Translations under genes and position numbers: made by a program
Shown: in pieces, positions 25,264-34,144 of the stretch
Numbering within the stretch: position 1 is the stretch's first letter
Layout: every line of letters begins with the position of its first letter
DNA from: DASXVX01 sp036504075
GTDB taxonomy: Bacteria > Bacillota > Sulfobacillia > Symbiobacteriales > Symbiobacteriaceae
DNA length: 64,000 nt
Reading direction: 5' to 3'
Assembly: GCA_036504075.1 (NCBI GenBank)
Contig: DASXVX010000089.1
Coordinates: forward strand, 35,278-99,277
The notes under the pieces: model-generated
The model's input: only the letters and a program-made list of their open reading frames with translations
The model's database searches: none
What the model was told of the DNA's origin: nothing

Positions 25264-25974
25264 GTGAGACAACGGTCCGGCGGCATGGTCATTCTGGTCG
25301 TCAGCATCATCGCCGGTCTGGCCGCTGCGTTCCTCTCGGTGAACTTCATCCGGGGCGTAGCGCGGACCACGGCGGTGCTGGTGGCCAAGACGCAGATTCA
25401 GCCCTACACGGAGTTGACTCGGGACATGTTTGTGGAAAAACAGGTCGCGGTCAGCGCCGTTCCGGCTGATGCCATTCGCGACGCAGCCTTGGTGAGCCAC
25501 AAGTTCACCCGCACGCTGCTGTTGCCCGACACCATTCTGCGTTCCGGCTACCTGGCCACGTCAACCGGACAGCCGGGTTCGCTCTCCGCGGTCATTGCGG
25601 AGTCGGGCAAGCCGGGCAGTGTGGCCCTCGCGATCCCGGTCGACAACACGACCAGCGCCGGCGGCACGATTCAGGCCGGCGACCGGGTCGAGATCATCGC
25701 CGCCGTCCGCATCGAGCGCACCAACGGCCCCGCCACGCAGTACGCCAAGACCATCGCCCACGGCGTTTCGGTCATCTACCGGACCGAGCCGGACGGCACG
25801 GCCACCAAGGGGACCGTGGTGGTCCAGGTCACGCCGCAGCAGGCGGAAGACATCGCCTTCGCCCAGCTGGCAGGCACCATTTACCTGGCGACCGACTCGT
25901 ACAAGAGCGACAACGACGTCTCCACCCTGGGTGTGACCCCGGATTCCTTCATTCAGCGCTTCGGCGGGAGGTGA
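25264..25974 (+). CDS. cpaB: Flp pilus assembly protein CpaB (RcpC-like)
   Basis: GTG 25264 after AAAGGAAG gives 236 residues. A single N-terminal membrane helix (GGMVILVVSIIAGLAAAFL) is followed by a SAF-type domain (KTQIQPYTELTRDMFVEKQV) and the RcpC/CpaB domain with VALAIPVDNTTSAGGTIQAGDRVEI. CpaB proteins support pilus assembly at the cell envelope. It opens the tad operon; the next gene begins six bases after the stop. Confidence 0.88.
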   Translation: MRQRSGGMVILVVSIIAGLAAAFLSVNFIRGVARTTAVLVAKTQIQPYTELTRDMFVEKQVAVSAVPADAIRDAALVSHKFTRTLLLPDTILRSGYLATSTGQPGSLSAVIAESGKPGSVALAIPVDNTTSAGGTIQAGDRVEIIAAVRIERTNGPATQYAKTIAHGVSVIYRTEPDGTATKGTVVVQVTPQQAEDIAFAQLAGTIYLATDSYKSDNDVSTLGVTPDSFIQRFGGR

Positions 25975-25980
25975 ACCGGC

Positions 25981-26775
25981 GTGGCCGGACCGCTGATTGC
26001 CGTCTTCAGCCCCAAGGGGGGTGTCGGCAAGACGCTCATTTCCGCAGGCCTGGCGCTGCACCTGGTGCGCCGCACGGGTGGCAATACCATGCTGATCGAC
26101 CTGCATGCCGGCAAGGCGGACGTCGCCCCACTGCTGCAGGTTGCCCTACGCCCGTCGCTCTTTGACTACATGGCCGGGGACGGCAAGGCCGTGACTCATC
26201 CCACCGGGCTCATGGTGCTGCCGGGGCCGGCCCGGCTGGTGGACGAGTCGTTGGTGACCGGCGAGCTGGCGCTTTCGCTTCTGACCCGGGCGACCGGGCA
26301 GGGGTACACCGTCGTGGCTGACGTCGGTTCTGACCTGCGGGATTCCACCGTGATGGCGCTGGAGCACGCCGACGCGGCGCTGCTGGTCACCACGCCCGAT
26401 TTGCTTTCGATTTACGCCGCCCGGCGGTTCGTTCAGGAGGCCGGCCTGATGGGAATCGACCCGGGCCATTTCCGGGTGGTGATCAACCGGGCCGCCGGCT
26501 GCCAGGAGATCCCGGAAGCCGAGATTCTCGACCTGATCGGACTGCCGCTCATCGGCCGGGTGCCGAGTCTCCCCGGCCTCGCTGCAGCCGTCAACCGGGG
26601 CATGATCAGCGCCACTGCCCGTTCGGGCACCGACTTCGCCCAGGCCATGAAAATCATCGCCGACGGCCTGGCGTTCGCCGGCGTGAACCCGGCCCCGGCC
26701 GGAAGGTCCCGCACTGCCGGCGGGCGGCCGGTGGGGCTGATCCCAGCGCTCCGAAGGTGGTGGGGCAGCCTGTGA
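25981..26775 (+). CDS. tadZ: TadZ/CpaE-like pilus localisation ATPase
   Basis: GTG 25981 gives 264 residues of a MinD/ParA-type ATPase: deviant Walker A FSPKGGVGKT at residues 8-17, then LIDLHAGKADVAPLLQV and VVADVGSDLRD. TadZ/CpaE proteins place the Tad machinery at the cell pole. The N-terminal receiver-like domain of many CpaE proteins is absent. It overlaps the next gene by four bases. Confidence 0.82.
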   Translation: MAGPLIAVFSPKGGVGKTLISAGLALHLVRRTGGNTMLIDLHAGKADVAPLLQVALRPSLFDYMAGDGKAVTHPTGLMVLPGPARLVDESLVTGELALSLLTRATGQGYTVVADVGSDLRDSTVMALEHADAALLVTTPDLLSIYAARRFVQEAGLMGIDPGHFRVVINRAAGCQEIPEAEILDLIGLPLIGRVPSLPGLAAAVNRGMISATARSGTDFAQAMKIIADGLAFAGVNPAPAGRSRTAGGRPVGLIPALRRWWGSL

Positions 26776-28043
26776 GCATCATCCAACAGCGTCTGAGCCA
26801 GGGCGGCTCCGGCGACGACCAGAACTATCAGTTGCTGAAAGCCCGCATCCGGGACCGGCTGCTCGCCCGGATCGATCCGAACCTGCTGTTCAAGCCCCAC
26901 GACGCCGAACTGCTGGCGATGATGCGTGAGAAAATCGCACTGCTGGTCGAGTCCGACCCGCAGGTGCCGTCCAGCGCCCGCCAGACGCTGGTTACCCGGC
27001 TCTGCCACGACATCGTCGGCTTCGGGGCCATTCAACCGCTCATCGATGACCCCGGCGTCACCGAAATCATGGTCAACCGGTACGACGACATCTGGACGGA
27101 GCGGTCGGGCCGGTTGCAGCACGAGCCGCAGGTCTCGTTTGGCGCCGAGCGGGAGGTGCGGGACCTGTGCGAGCGAATCGCACTGCCGCTGCGGCGCCGG
27201 ATCGACGAGTCTAACCCGATTCTGGACGGGCGGCTGCCCGACGGCAGCCGGGTCAACGCCGTGCTGGCCCCCGTGGCACTGGACGGTTCCTGCCTCACCA
27301 TTCGCAAGTTCATGCGGGCACTCACGGTGGAGAAGCTCCAGCAGGTCGGCACGCTGACGCCGCAGGTGACGGAGTTCCTCCGGGCCGCGGTGCTCGCCCG
27401 GTGCAACATGCTCGTCATCGGCGGGACCTCCAGCGGCAAGACGGCGCTGCTGAACGCCCTCTCCAGTTTCATTCCGGCCGACGAGCGGATCGTCACCATC
27501 GAAGACGCCGCCGAACTGATGCTCCAGCAGCCCCACGTTGTACGGCTGGAGACCCGCCCGCCGAACGTGGAGGGCCGCGGCGACATCGCCGTGCGGGACC
27601 TGGTCCGCAACGCCCTGCGGATGCGGCCGGACCGGATCATCGTCGGCGAGGCCCGGGGCCCCGAAGCCCTGGACTTGATGCAGGCGGCCAACACGGGCCA
27701 CGACGGGACGTTCTCGACGCTGCACGCCAACAGCCCCATGGACGCCGTCGCCCGCCTCGAGACGATGGTGCTCATGGCCGACAGCGGCCTGCCGGCCCGG
27801 GCCGTGCGCCAGCAAATCGCCTCCGCCTTCGAGGCGGTGGTGGAAGCCGGACGGCTCAAGAGCGGCATCCGGCGGATTCTCGCCATCGCCGAGATCGTCC
27901 GGGGGGACGACGGCGACATAGGCACACGAGAGATTTTTCGCTATGACCCTGCGATCGACCGCCTGCTGCCCACCGGCCAGCCGCCCGTGCGCGTGGCGGA
28001 ACGGTGCGCATGGGCCGGTGTGAAGCTTCAGGGGGTGACCTGA
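26772..28043 (+). CDS. tadA: Tad secretion ATPase (TadA/CpaF)
   Basis: GTG 26772 overlaps the tadZ stop (GTGA) and gives 423 residues; an earlier GTG at 26757 is possible. CpaF hallmarks are all present: DDPGVTEIMVNRYDDIW, Walker A GGTSSGKTALLNAL, Asp box/Walker B RPDRIIVGEARGPEAL, and His box HDGTFSTLHANSP. It powers assembly of the Flp-type pilus from the cytoplasmic face. Confidence 0.95.
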   Translation: MSIIQQRLSQGGSGDDQNYQLLKARIRDRLLARIDPNLLFKPHDAELLAMMREKIALLVESDPQVPSSARQTLVTRLCHDIVGFGAIQPLIDDPGVTEIMVNRYDDIWTERSGRLQHEPQVSFGAEREVRDLCERIALPLRRRIDESNPILDGRLPDGSRVNAVLAPVALDGSCLTIRKFMRALTVEKLQQVGTLTPQVTEFLRAAVLARCNMLVIGGTSSGKTALLNALSSFIPADERIVTIEDAAELMLQQPHVVRLETRPPNVEGRGDIAVRDLVRNALRMRPDRIIVGEARGPEALDLMQAANTGHDGTFSTLHANSPMDAVARLETMVLMADSGLPARAVRQQIASAFEAVVEAGRLKSGIRRILAIAEIVRGDDGDIGTREIFRYDPAIDRLLPTGQPPVRVAERCAWAGVKLQGVT

Positions 28044-28044
28044 C

Positions 28045-28920
28045 TTGCTAAACTTGATTGCCGTGCTCACGTTCGCCTTTGTCTCCGCACTGCTGGTGGC
28101 GCTCTACCAGCGGCGACAGGCTCTTCGCCGGCCGGCCGGGGACCCGGGCGAAATCGGCTTTGAACCCGCACCGGAGTCGTTCCTGGACCGCTGGGAGCGG
28201 GAAGCGATGCAGGCCGGGCTGATATGGAAGCGGCAGGTTTACTACGGAGCCGGCGCCGTCGGCGCCGTCCTGGCGGGCCTCTTCTTCCCCACGGGCCACC
28301 CGGTGGCAGCCGCCCTCTGCGTGGCGGTGGGCATCACCGGACCGTACCTGTACGTCCGGCGGATGCGTACGCTCCGGGCGGCCATGTTCGCCCGGCAACT
28401 GCCCCAGGCGCTCTTTCTCGGGGGCAGCGTGCTCCGGGGCGGCGGCACCCTGCTGAACGCAGTGGATGTCATCGCGCAGGAGATGCCGGCCCCCATGGGC
28501 ACCGAGTTTCAGATCATTCAACAGCAGATGCGGCTGCAAGTGCCGGCGCACGAGGCCATGGCCAAGGCGCAGGCGCGAATCGGCGTCCGGGAGTTTGCGG
28601 CGGTCGTGGTCGCCGCCCGGATTACCACCGAAGTGGGCGGCAACCTGGCCCACATTTTCGACGAAATCGCCCGGTCCATCATGGAGGCGGAGAACGCCCA
28701 ACGGACTGTAAAAGCTTTCACCACCGAAGGGCGGATGTCGGCCAACCTGATCGCCGCCCTCCCCTTTGTGGTAATGGGCCTCATGCAGGTGATGAGCCCG
28801 GCCTACTTCAAGCCGCTGTACACCGACTGGACAGGCCGTGCGGTCCTCGCCGTCTGCGTGTTGACGATTATTACCGGCTGGCGGGTCATTTTACGGATGG
28901 TGAACATCCGCATTTTCTAG
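28045..28920 (+). CDS. tadB: Tad pilus inner-membrane protein TadB
   Basis: TTG 28045 start, 291 residues, one base after the tadA stop. A T2SSF (GspF-like) domain is flanked by membrane helices: near residues 3-20 and 60-105, and two at the C-terminus (LIAALPFVVMGLMQVM and AVLAVCVLTIITGW). The conserved segment FARQLPQALFLGGSVLRGGGTLLNAV and VRIT-type EVGGNLAHIFDEIA match TadB. It pairs with TadC to form the platform. Confidence 0.9.
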   Translation: MLNLIAVLTFAFVSALLVALYQRRQALRRPAGDPGEIGFEPAPESFLDRWEREAMQAGLIWKRQVYYGAGAVGAVLAGLFFPTGHPVAAALCVAVGITGPYLYVRRMRTLRAAMFARQLPQALFLGGSVLRGGGTLLNAVDVIAQEMPAPMGTEFQIIQQQMRLQVPAHEAMAKAQARIGVREFAAVVVAARITTEVGGNLAHIFDEIARSIMEAENAQRTVKAFTTEGRMSANLIAALPFVVMGLMQVMSPAYFKPLYTDWTGRAVLAVCVLTIITGWRVILRMVNIRIF

Positions 28921-28935
28921 GAGGAGGTGCACGTC

Positions 28936-29751
28936 GTGATTCTGATTGGGATTCTGACGCTTGGGGCGTGCGCCGGCCTGGTCGCCGGGGTCTACCTGCT
29001 GCGGCGGGAGCAGCGGGGCCGGGTCGCCTCCCTGATCCTGGATGTGGAGCGGGAGGCCGGCCTGGCCGGACCCGGCGGCCTGACGGCCCCGGCGGGTCGG
29101 CGGCTCTTCGCCGGACTCCACCGCTACCTGCCCGCGGCGATGATGGCCGCCTATGACGAACGGCTGGGTCAGGCGGGCCGCCCTTACGGCCTGGACGCCC
29201 AGCAGCTGGTCACGGTGAAGGTCGTGGCGGCGGGGTTGGTGCCGGCCTTGATATCGGTGTTCGCCCTGTTGAACCTGAACGCGATCACACTCATGTTGCT
29301 GCCGCTGGCGGGCCTGGTGGGCTTCGTGGCGCCGGACGTCTGGCTGACGCTGCGGCTCGCGGAACGCCAACAGAAGGTAGCCGAGGAATTGCCGCTCTTC
29401 ACGGACCTGGTGGCCACAGCGGTGGGCGCCGGCCTGCCGATCACCGAAGCGGTGCGGCGGGTGGCGGCGGACGCACCGGGCCTGGTGGCCCGGGAGTTCC
29501 TGCGGGCCGTCCAGGAGATGGCGGCCGGCAAACAGCGTCTGCAAGCCTGGCGGGATCTAATGGACCGGCTGCCGGGAGACGACCTGCGGACCATCGTCAC
29601 AGCGGTGATGCAGGCCGAGCAGTACGGCACCTCGGTCGCCGAAATGCTGAAGTACCAGGTGCAGCAGATCCGGCTCTTCAAGCAGCAGAACGCCCAGCGG
29701 ACCGCCCAGTCGGTGGCTGTGAAGATGCGTATCCCCATGCACGTTCTGTAA
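28936..29751 (+). CDS. tadC: Tad pilus inner-membrane protein TadC, 5' part, interrupted by a mobile element
   Basis: GTG 28936 after GAGGAGG. The 271-residue reading has the T2SSF core (LPLFTDLVATAVGAGLPITEAV, then EQYGTSVAEMLKYQVQQIR and QRTAQSVAVKMRIPM). At the highly conserved KMRIPM motif the frame runs into foreign sequence (HVL, stop). The missing last membrane helix is found 2.5 kb downstream at 32262-32345. As it stands the protein lacks its terminal helix and is probably non-functional; excision of the element would restore it exactly. Confidence 0.9.
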   Translation: MILIGILTLGACAGLVAGVYLLRREQRGRVASLILDVEREAGLAGPGGLTAPAGRRLFAGLHRYLPAAMMAAYDERLGQAGRPYGLDAQQLVTVKVVAAGLVPALISVFALLNLNAITLMLLPLAGLVGFVAPDVWLTLRLAERQQKVAEELPLFTDLVATAVGAGLPITEAVRRVAADAPGLVAREFLRAVQEMAAGKQRLQAWRDLMDRLPGDDLRTIVTAVMQAEQYGTSVAEMLKYQVQQIRLFKQQNAQRTAQSVAVKMRIPMHVL

Positions 29752-29788
29752 GTACTACCCGTTCGCTCCTCGTCAGGAGGTGGGCCGC

Positions 29789-31324
29789 ATGGTGCAGGTG
29801 CAGCCGGACAAGGTGGCCATTTACATCCGGTGGTCCACGGAGGACCAGGGGCTTGGCCACACCCTGGAGATTCAGCGGGAGTCCTGCCGGTACTACTGCC
29901 TCGCCCAGGGGTGGACGCCCCGGGAGGCGGCCACGTTCATCGACGACGGATACTCCGGCAGCACCCTGGAGCGGCCGGCACTTGCGCGCCTGCGGGCGCT
30001 GGTGCAGGCGGGCGACGTGGAATGCGTGGTCGTCTACAAGCTGGACCGGCTCTCCCGCAACGTTCGGGACATGCTAAACCTGGTGCTGGACGAATGGGAG
30101 GAGCGCTGCTTCGTCCGGTCGACCCAGGAACCGGTGGACACGACCTCGGACGCCGGCCGGATGTTCTTTGCCATGCTGGGCAGCTTTGCCGACTTCGAGC
30201 GGTCGTCGATCAAGTCCCGCACCTGGTCGGGCAAACGGAAGAACGCCGAGCAGGGGAAGAATCCGGGCATGGTCTACCCCTACGGCTTTGTCCGGAGCGA
30301 GACCGGCGGCTGGGAGCTGGTCGAACCGGAGGCGGCCCTGGTCCGGCGGATTTTCGAAACCTACATCCGGGGCGGTTCCTGCCGGCGAATCGCCGCCACG
30401 CTGAACCAGGAAGGGTTGCGGACCCGGAGCGGGAAGCGCTGGGCCGACGCCGACATCTCCCGGCTGCTGCGCAACCCGCTGTACGCCGGGCGGCTGGTCT
30501 ACAATCGGCGGGCCTTCGCCCGGCGGGCCAAGGTCGGGCACGTGGCGCTGAAAGACCCGGCAGACGTGATTACCTGCGAAGGCGCAGCCCCGGCCGTCGT
30601 GGACGCCGAGACGTGGGCGGCGGCGGCGCGCATCCGGGCCGAACGGCCCCGGGTGGACCGGCCGGGCGGCGCCCGGGCGGTCTCCTCGCCGCACCTCCTG
30701 GCGGGGTTGCTCAAGTGCGCCCAGTGCGGCCACACCTGGGTCTGCCTCACGGGCGGCAAGCGGCGGGAGCGATTCTACGCCTGCGGCGGGGCCCGGTCGG
30801 GCGGGCCGGCCGTCTGCGCGTCCCGGTCTGTGAAGGCCGAGACCTTGGAGCAGTTCGTGCTTTGCCGGGCCCGGGAGTCCTGGACGCTGCCGGCCGCCCT
30901 GCGGCCGGACCTGCTCACCAGGACCGCAGGCCGGGCCCGGGACCTGGAAGACCGCTTCAAGGCGCTCCGCCACCGGCTCTCCGGCCTGGAGGCAGCGCTC
31001 GCCCGGTTCAAGGCAGACTACAAGGCGGGAAAGCTCCCGGCCGAAGCGTATAGCGACCTGCTGGCGGAGAACCGGACCGAGCAGGCGGAACTCCGCTCGC
31101 TCCTTGCCGCCCTGGAGACGGAGCGACAGGCCGCGCCCCCGGACCGGCCGGACCTGGACCTGGCCTGTCGCCTGTACGCCCGTATGGACCCGTGGGACAC
31201 GCTCTTACCGCCGGAGCGGCAGCAGGTGCTGCGGCTCTTGCTGACCGAAATTCGGGTCTGCCGACCCAAGACCGGCGGGGACCTGACCCTGCACCTGAAC
31301 TGGCGGCTGCCCGCGACTGTGTAA
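29789..31324 (+). CDS. Large serine recombinase
   Basis: ATG 29789 after AGGAGG gives 511 residues. The resolvase catalytic domain begins AIYIRWSTEDQG with the nucleophile serine at residue 13 of this start, and continues with FIDDGYSGSTLERPAL and YKLDRLSRNVRDML. A recombinase domain follows (GSCRRIAATLNQEGL, then WADADISRLLRNPLYAG), then a zinc ribbon (LKCAQCGHTW and YACGGA with later Cys), a coiled coil (about 380-440) and a C-terminal tail. All parts are intact. It should catalyse site-specific integration and, with a directionality factor, excision of the element in tadC. Confidence 0.93.
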   Translation: MVQVQPDKVAIYIRWSTEDQGLGHTLEIQRESCRYYCLAQGWTPREAATFIDDGYSGSTLERPALARLRALVQAGDVECVVVYKLDRLSRNVRDMLNLVLDEWEERCFVRSTQEPVDTTSDAGRMFFAMLGSFADFERSSIKSRTWSGKRKNAEQGKNPGMVYPYGFVRSETGGWELVEPEAALVRRIFETYIRGGSCRRIAATLNQEGLRTRSGKRWADADISRLLRNPLYAGRLVYNRRAFARRAKVGHVALKDPADVITCEGAAPAVVDAETWAAAARIRAERPRVDRPGGARAVSSPHLLAGLLKCAQCGHTWVCLTGGKRRERFYACGGARSGGPAVCASRSVKAETLEQFVLCRARESWTLPAALRPDLLTRTAGRARDLEDRFKALRHRLSGLEAALARFKADYKAGKLPAEAYSDLLAENRTEQAELRSLLAALETERQAAPPDRPDLDLACRLYARMDPWDTLLPPERQQVLRLLLTEIRVCRPKTGGDLTLHLNWRLPATV

Positions 31325-31501
31325 ACGATATAACCAATATTACGTATACGCTCTGACGAATTGCGGGGATGTTTCAAGCGTGGTAACATCCTGACAAAAG
31401 GGTTCTTAACAAACACGAACAGGCAGGAGGACGCACCGAACTTAAACGTATTTCTAGCCACCTACTCGCTGCCCAAATTCGAAGCAAAGGCGTGACGGCT
31501 G

Positions 31502-32182
31502 GTGTTATTTGGAATACCTATCCTGGCGATTCTCAAGATCACGTTTATTGACATCGTTTTAAGTGGCGACAACGCCGTGGTCATCGCCATGGCTTCCCGC
31601 TCGCTCCCCGAAAAGCAGCAGAAAAAAGCGATCCTGTTCGGCGGCGGTGCCGCAATCGCACTGCGCGTCGTGCTAACCGCTGTTGTGGCCTATGCGCTCA
31701 AAATCCCCCTCCTCCAGCTCGGTGGCGGCCTCATGCTCTTCTGGATTGCGGTCAAGCTGCTGAAAGGCGGCGACGAAGAGGCGAATGTCAAGTCCGGCTC
31801 CACCATGATGGATGCGGTCGTTACCATCGTGCTGGCCGACCTGGTCATGAGCCTGGACAACATGCTGGCGGTCGGCGGCGCCTCTGAAGGCAACCTGGCG
31901 CTCCTGGTGATGGGCCTCCTGATGTCGATGGCGATCATCATGTTCAGCAGCACCCTCATCGCCAAGCTGATGAACAAGTACGGCTGGCTGGTTTACGTCG
32001 GCGCCGGCATTCTGGGCTACACCGCCGGCGAGATGATTCTCAAGGACGGGTGGCTCCGCAAGGTCTGGGAGCCGAGTCCCGTCATGCACTGGCTCTTCCC
32101 GGTGCTCGTGACCGCAGCCGTTCTGGGGCTGGGCTACGTGCTGGGCCACAAGGCCGGCGCGGCAGAGTCCGAAGCGGAGTAA
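31502..32182 (+). CDS. TerC family integral membrane protein (YjbE-like), cargo of the element
   Basis: GTG 31502, 226 residues with about seven membrane segments. The TerC signature FIDIVLSGDNAVVIAMA lies near residues 14-30 and a second acidic membrane motif ADLVMSLDNMLAVGG near 113-127. Bacillus relatives (YjbE/YkoY) export Mn2+ and help metalate secreted enzymes. Carriage by a recombinase element is unusual. The 177-base leader (31325-31501) was examined for a yybP-ykoY manganese riboswitch and no clear match was found. Confidence 0.85.
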   Translation: MLFGIPILAILKITFIDIVLSGDNAVVIAMASRSLPEKQQKKAILFGGGAAIALRVVLTAVVAYALKIPLLQLGGGLMLFWIAVKLLKGGDEEANVKSGSTMMDAVVTIVLADLVMSLDNMLAVGGASEGNLALLVMGLLMSMAIIMFSSTLIAKLMNKYGWLVYVGAGILGYTAGEMILKDGWLRKVWEPSPVMHWLFPVLVTAAVLGLGYVLGHKAGAAESEAE

Positions 32183-32204
32183 CCGAGCCGAATCAGCGGC
32201 GCGC

Positions 32205-32237
32205 AGGCCCGCACCCCCCTTCCGGGAGTGCGGGCCT
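32205..32237 (+). terminator. Terminator after terC
   Basis: AGGCCCGCACCCCC/GGGAGTGCGGGCCT stem followed by TGTCGCGCTTT, inside the element just before its right end. When inserted, it would also cut read-through into the rest of the tad operon. Confidence 0.7.
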
Positions 32238-32261
32238 TGTCGCGCTTTCACGCCTTGCATT

Positions 32262-32345
32262 CCCATGCTGCTCTTGATTCTGCTCCCGTTCATGGTGCTG
32301 TTGCTGGGGCCCGCCCTGCTACAGATTTCCCGGCTCATGCGCTAG
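32262..32345 (+). pseudogene. tadC: tadC 3' fragment (terminal membrane helix)
   Basis: Reads MLLLILLPFMVLLLGPALLQ then ISRLMR and stop, the typical last helix and basic tail of a TadC protein. It has no start signal of its own. It joins in frame to the 5' part at the KMRIPM motif once the element is removed. Confidence 0.85.
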
Positions 32346-32358
32346 GGAGGTGGGCGCC

Positions 32359-32784
32359 GTGCGCTTTTCGCTGAAAGACCGGCGGGGGAACGCCATGGTC
32401 GAATTCGCCCTGGTGGCCCCCCTGCTGATTCTGATTCTGCTCGGGATCATGGTGCTGGGCGTCGTGATCAATTCCAAAATTGTCGTGGCCGGCGCCGCCC
32501 GGGAGGCGGGCCGGACCTGGGCGATCGTCCAGAACGACCAGCAGGCCCGGGACAAGGCCGTGGCGGCCATGTCCGGCGGTGGCCTCAAGTTTTCGGACGA
32601 CGGTGCCGTCCTCTTCAATGCCAGCCGGGACGTTCAGTTCCAGCGGGACGGTTCTTACATCCGGGCGACCGTCACGTACCGCCAGCCGACGTTTGCCCCC
32701 TTGATCGGCCGGTTGTTCGGGCCCGACGACGAGCAGGGCCACGTCATCCTGGTCAGTCAGGCAGTCTTCCGGGTGGAGAGGTAG
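32359..32784 (+). CDS. tadE: TadE-like pseudopilin
   Basis: GTG 32359 follows GGGAGGTGGG (GTG 32350 is an alternative) and gives 141 residues. A short positive N-terminus (KDRRGNAMVEFALV) leads into one membrane helix (APLLILILLGIMVLGVV), the TadE signature with the conserved Glu. TadE-like pseudopilins are processed by prepilin peptidase and join the Tad machine. It begins 13 bases after the tadC tail, showing that these genes were one operon before the insertion. Confidence 0.85.
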   Translation: MRFSLKDRRGNAMVEFALVAPLLILILLGIMVLGVVINSKIVVAGAAREAGRTWAIVQNDQQARDKAVAAMSGGGLKFSDDGAVLFNASRDVQFQRDGSYIRATVTYRQPTFAPLIGRLFGPDDEQGHVILVSQAVFRVER

Positions 32785-33432
32785 GTGAGCGATATGAACC
32801 GTCTTCGGGAGGAACGGGGCGCCGTTATGGTGCTGGCCGCCCTGTCGCTCACCGCCCTGCTGCTCTTCGCCGGCCTCGCCCTGGACTTCGGCCGGGCGCA
32901 CCTTCTGCAGGCCCAACTGCAGACGGCGCTGGACGCGGCGGCCCTGGCCGGCGCCCTGGAAGTGGTGCCCATGGTCGAACTCAGCCTGGACCGCTGGGTG
33001 TCCGTCACCGAGACCTGCTACGATCCGCAGACCCGTAAGCCCTACTCCTGCATGCATTGGGAGTCCACTTCCCCGGTGGTCCTGTCGGGCCGGGCCTGGG
33101 ACCTCCTGCACCTCGGCGGCTGGCGTTCCGCCGCCGCCCCCCGGTGCAACTGGCCATACCGGTGCGCCGGTGAACCCCGGACCGTCCGGGAGTGGCTGGT
33201 CCTGCCGCCCACCACCACGGCTGTGTCCGAGGATGCGTTCCAGAAAAACGCCCGCTGGCCGGCAGGCGACTTCGGCCCTCACATTGACAACCTCAACATT
33301 TCTTATGTGCAGAACACGGCCGAGGTGACGGCCACCGCCACCATGACGGTCCCGACCAGCTTCCTGAAGCTCGCGGGCATCCGGGAGCTGCACATTGCAC
33401 GGACCGGGTCGGCAGTGCCGGTCAAACGCTGA
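32785..33432 (+). CDS. TadG-like pilus assembly protein
   Basis: GTG 32785 or ATG 32794; 215 or 212 residues. The N-terminus (LREERGAVMVLAALSLTALL, then ALDFGRAHLLQAQLQTALDAAALAGA) is the Flp-pilus TadG/TadE-like pattern: positive residues, one helix, then a coiled segment. The rest is a soluble extracellular domain with several cysteines (TCYDPQTRKPYSC, RCNWPYRCAG). Its start abuts the tadE stop. Confidence 0.82.
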   Translation: MSDMNRLREERGAVMVLAALSLTALLLFAGLALDFGRAHLLQAQLQTALDAAALAGALEVVPMVELSLDRWVSVTETCYDPQTRKPYSCMHWESTSPVVLSGRAWDLLHLGGWRSAAAPRCNWPYRCAGEPRTVREWLVLPPTTTAVSEDAFQKNARWPAGDFGPHIDNLNISYVQNTAEVTATATMTVPTSFLKLAGIRELHIARTGSAVPVKR

Positions 33433-33446
33433 GAGGGGTGAACCGC

Positions 33447-34142
33447 GTGAACCGCAAGGGCCTGTTCCTGGCAATAACTGCCGCCGCGGCATCGCTCGCC
33501 TGCACCGTCCCCGCATGGGCCGCGGGCGACGACGTCCGGGCCCGCTGCGACGGCAACACCCCGGTGATTCTGAGCCGGCCCCCCGGCACGGAATACATCG
33601 CCGTCACCTGTGTCGACGGGCTGCCGGAATACACGGTCAGCCCGACGCCGGTACCCACGTACGACCCGGTCCGGCAGGCGCTGCCCCAGGTGATTCCGCC
33701 GGACTTCGGCGCCTGGGTCACGGTCTGGCTGAACGGGCATCCCCTGAAGACCCCGTACAACCCCGTCCGGAAAGTCCAGGAGCCGGGAGCCTGGCTCGCC
33801 GCCGCCACCGGCCGGGTCATGATGCCGATCCGCTTCTTCACCGAAGCGTTTTCCGGCCAGGTGCAGTGGTTCCAGGACGAGCGCCGGGTCCACCTGGCCC
33901 TGCCGGCCAAAGGCGTAGCCATCGACGTGTGGGCGGACCGGACGTTCGCCCAGGTCAACGGCCGCTGGGTGACCCTGGACCAGTCGCCGGTCATCTTTGC
34001 CGACCGCCTCTTCGTGCCGGTCCGCTTCCTGGGTGAAGCGGTAGGCGCCGGCGTCAACTGGGACCGGTCTAACCGCTCCGTCCGAGTCCAGCTGGACGGG
34101 GCCAGCTGCTCAAGCACCATCTACTGCGGGGAGGTGCGATAG
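33447..34142 (+). CDS. Exported copper amine oxidase N-like domain protein
   Basis: GTG 33447 after GAGGGGTG gives 231 residues with a signal peptide (LFLAITAAAASLACTVPAWA). Two paired segments, GRVMMPIRFFTEAFSGQVQW and DRLFVPVRFLGEAVGAGVNW, are the repeated beta motif of the copper amine oxidase N-terminal domain. No catalytic part is present. Placed within the tad operon, it is probably a secreted or surface accessory, but its role in piliation is inference. Confidence 0.75.
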   Translation: MNRKGLFLAITAAAASLACTVPAWAAGDDVRARCDGNTPVILSRPPGTEYIAVTCVDGLPEYTVSPTPVPTYDPVRQALPQVIPPDFGAWVTVWLNGHPLKTPYNPVRKVQEPGAWLAAATGRVMMPIRFFTEAFSGQVQWFQDERRVHLALPAKGVAIDVWADRTFAQVNGRWVTLDQSPVIFADRLFVPVRFLGEAVGAGVNWDRSNRSVRVQLDGASCSSTIYCGEVR

Positions 34143-34144
34143 GC

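Larger units (their letters stand above)
29734..32268 (+). mobile_element. Recombinase-TerC integrative element inserted in tadC
   Basis: An insertion of 2528 bp bounded by a direct repeat CCCATGC (29734-29740 and 32262-32268); the wider match is 9 of 10 bases (ATCCCCATGC and ATTCCCATGC). Deleting one repeat plus the interior joins ...KMRIP to MLLLILLPF... in frame, giving a full TadC. The cargo is a large serine recombinase and a TerC family protein, with no other gene. Boundaries rest on tadC reconstruction, so they are good to a few bases. Confidence 0.85.

Noticed and set aside
31325..31501. Possible yybP-ykoY manganese riboswitch before terC
   Set aside because: The conserved internal-loop sequences could not be found by eye; a covariance search would decide.
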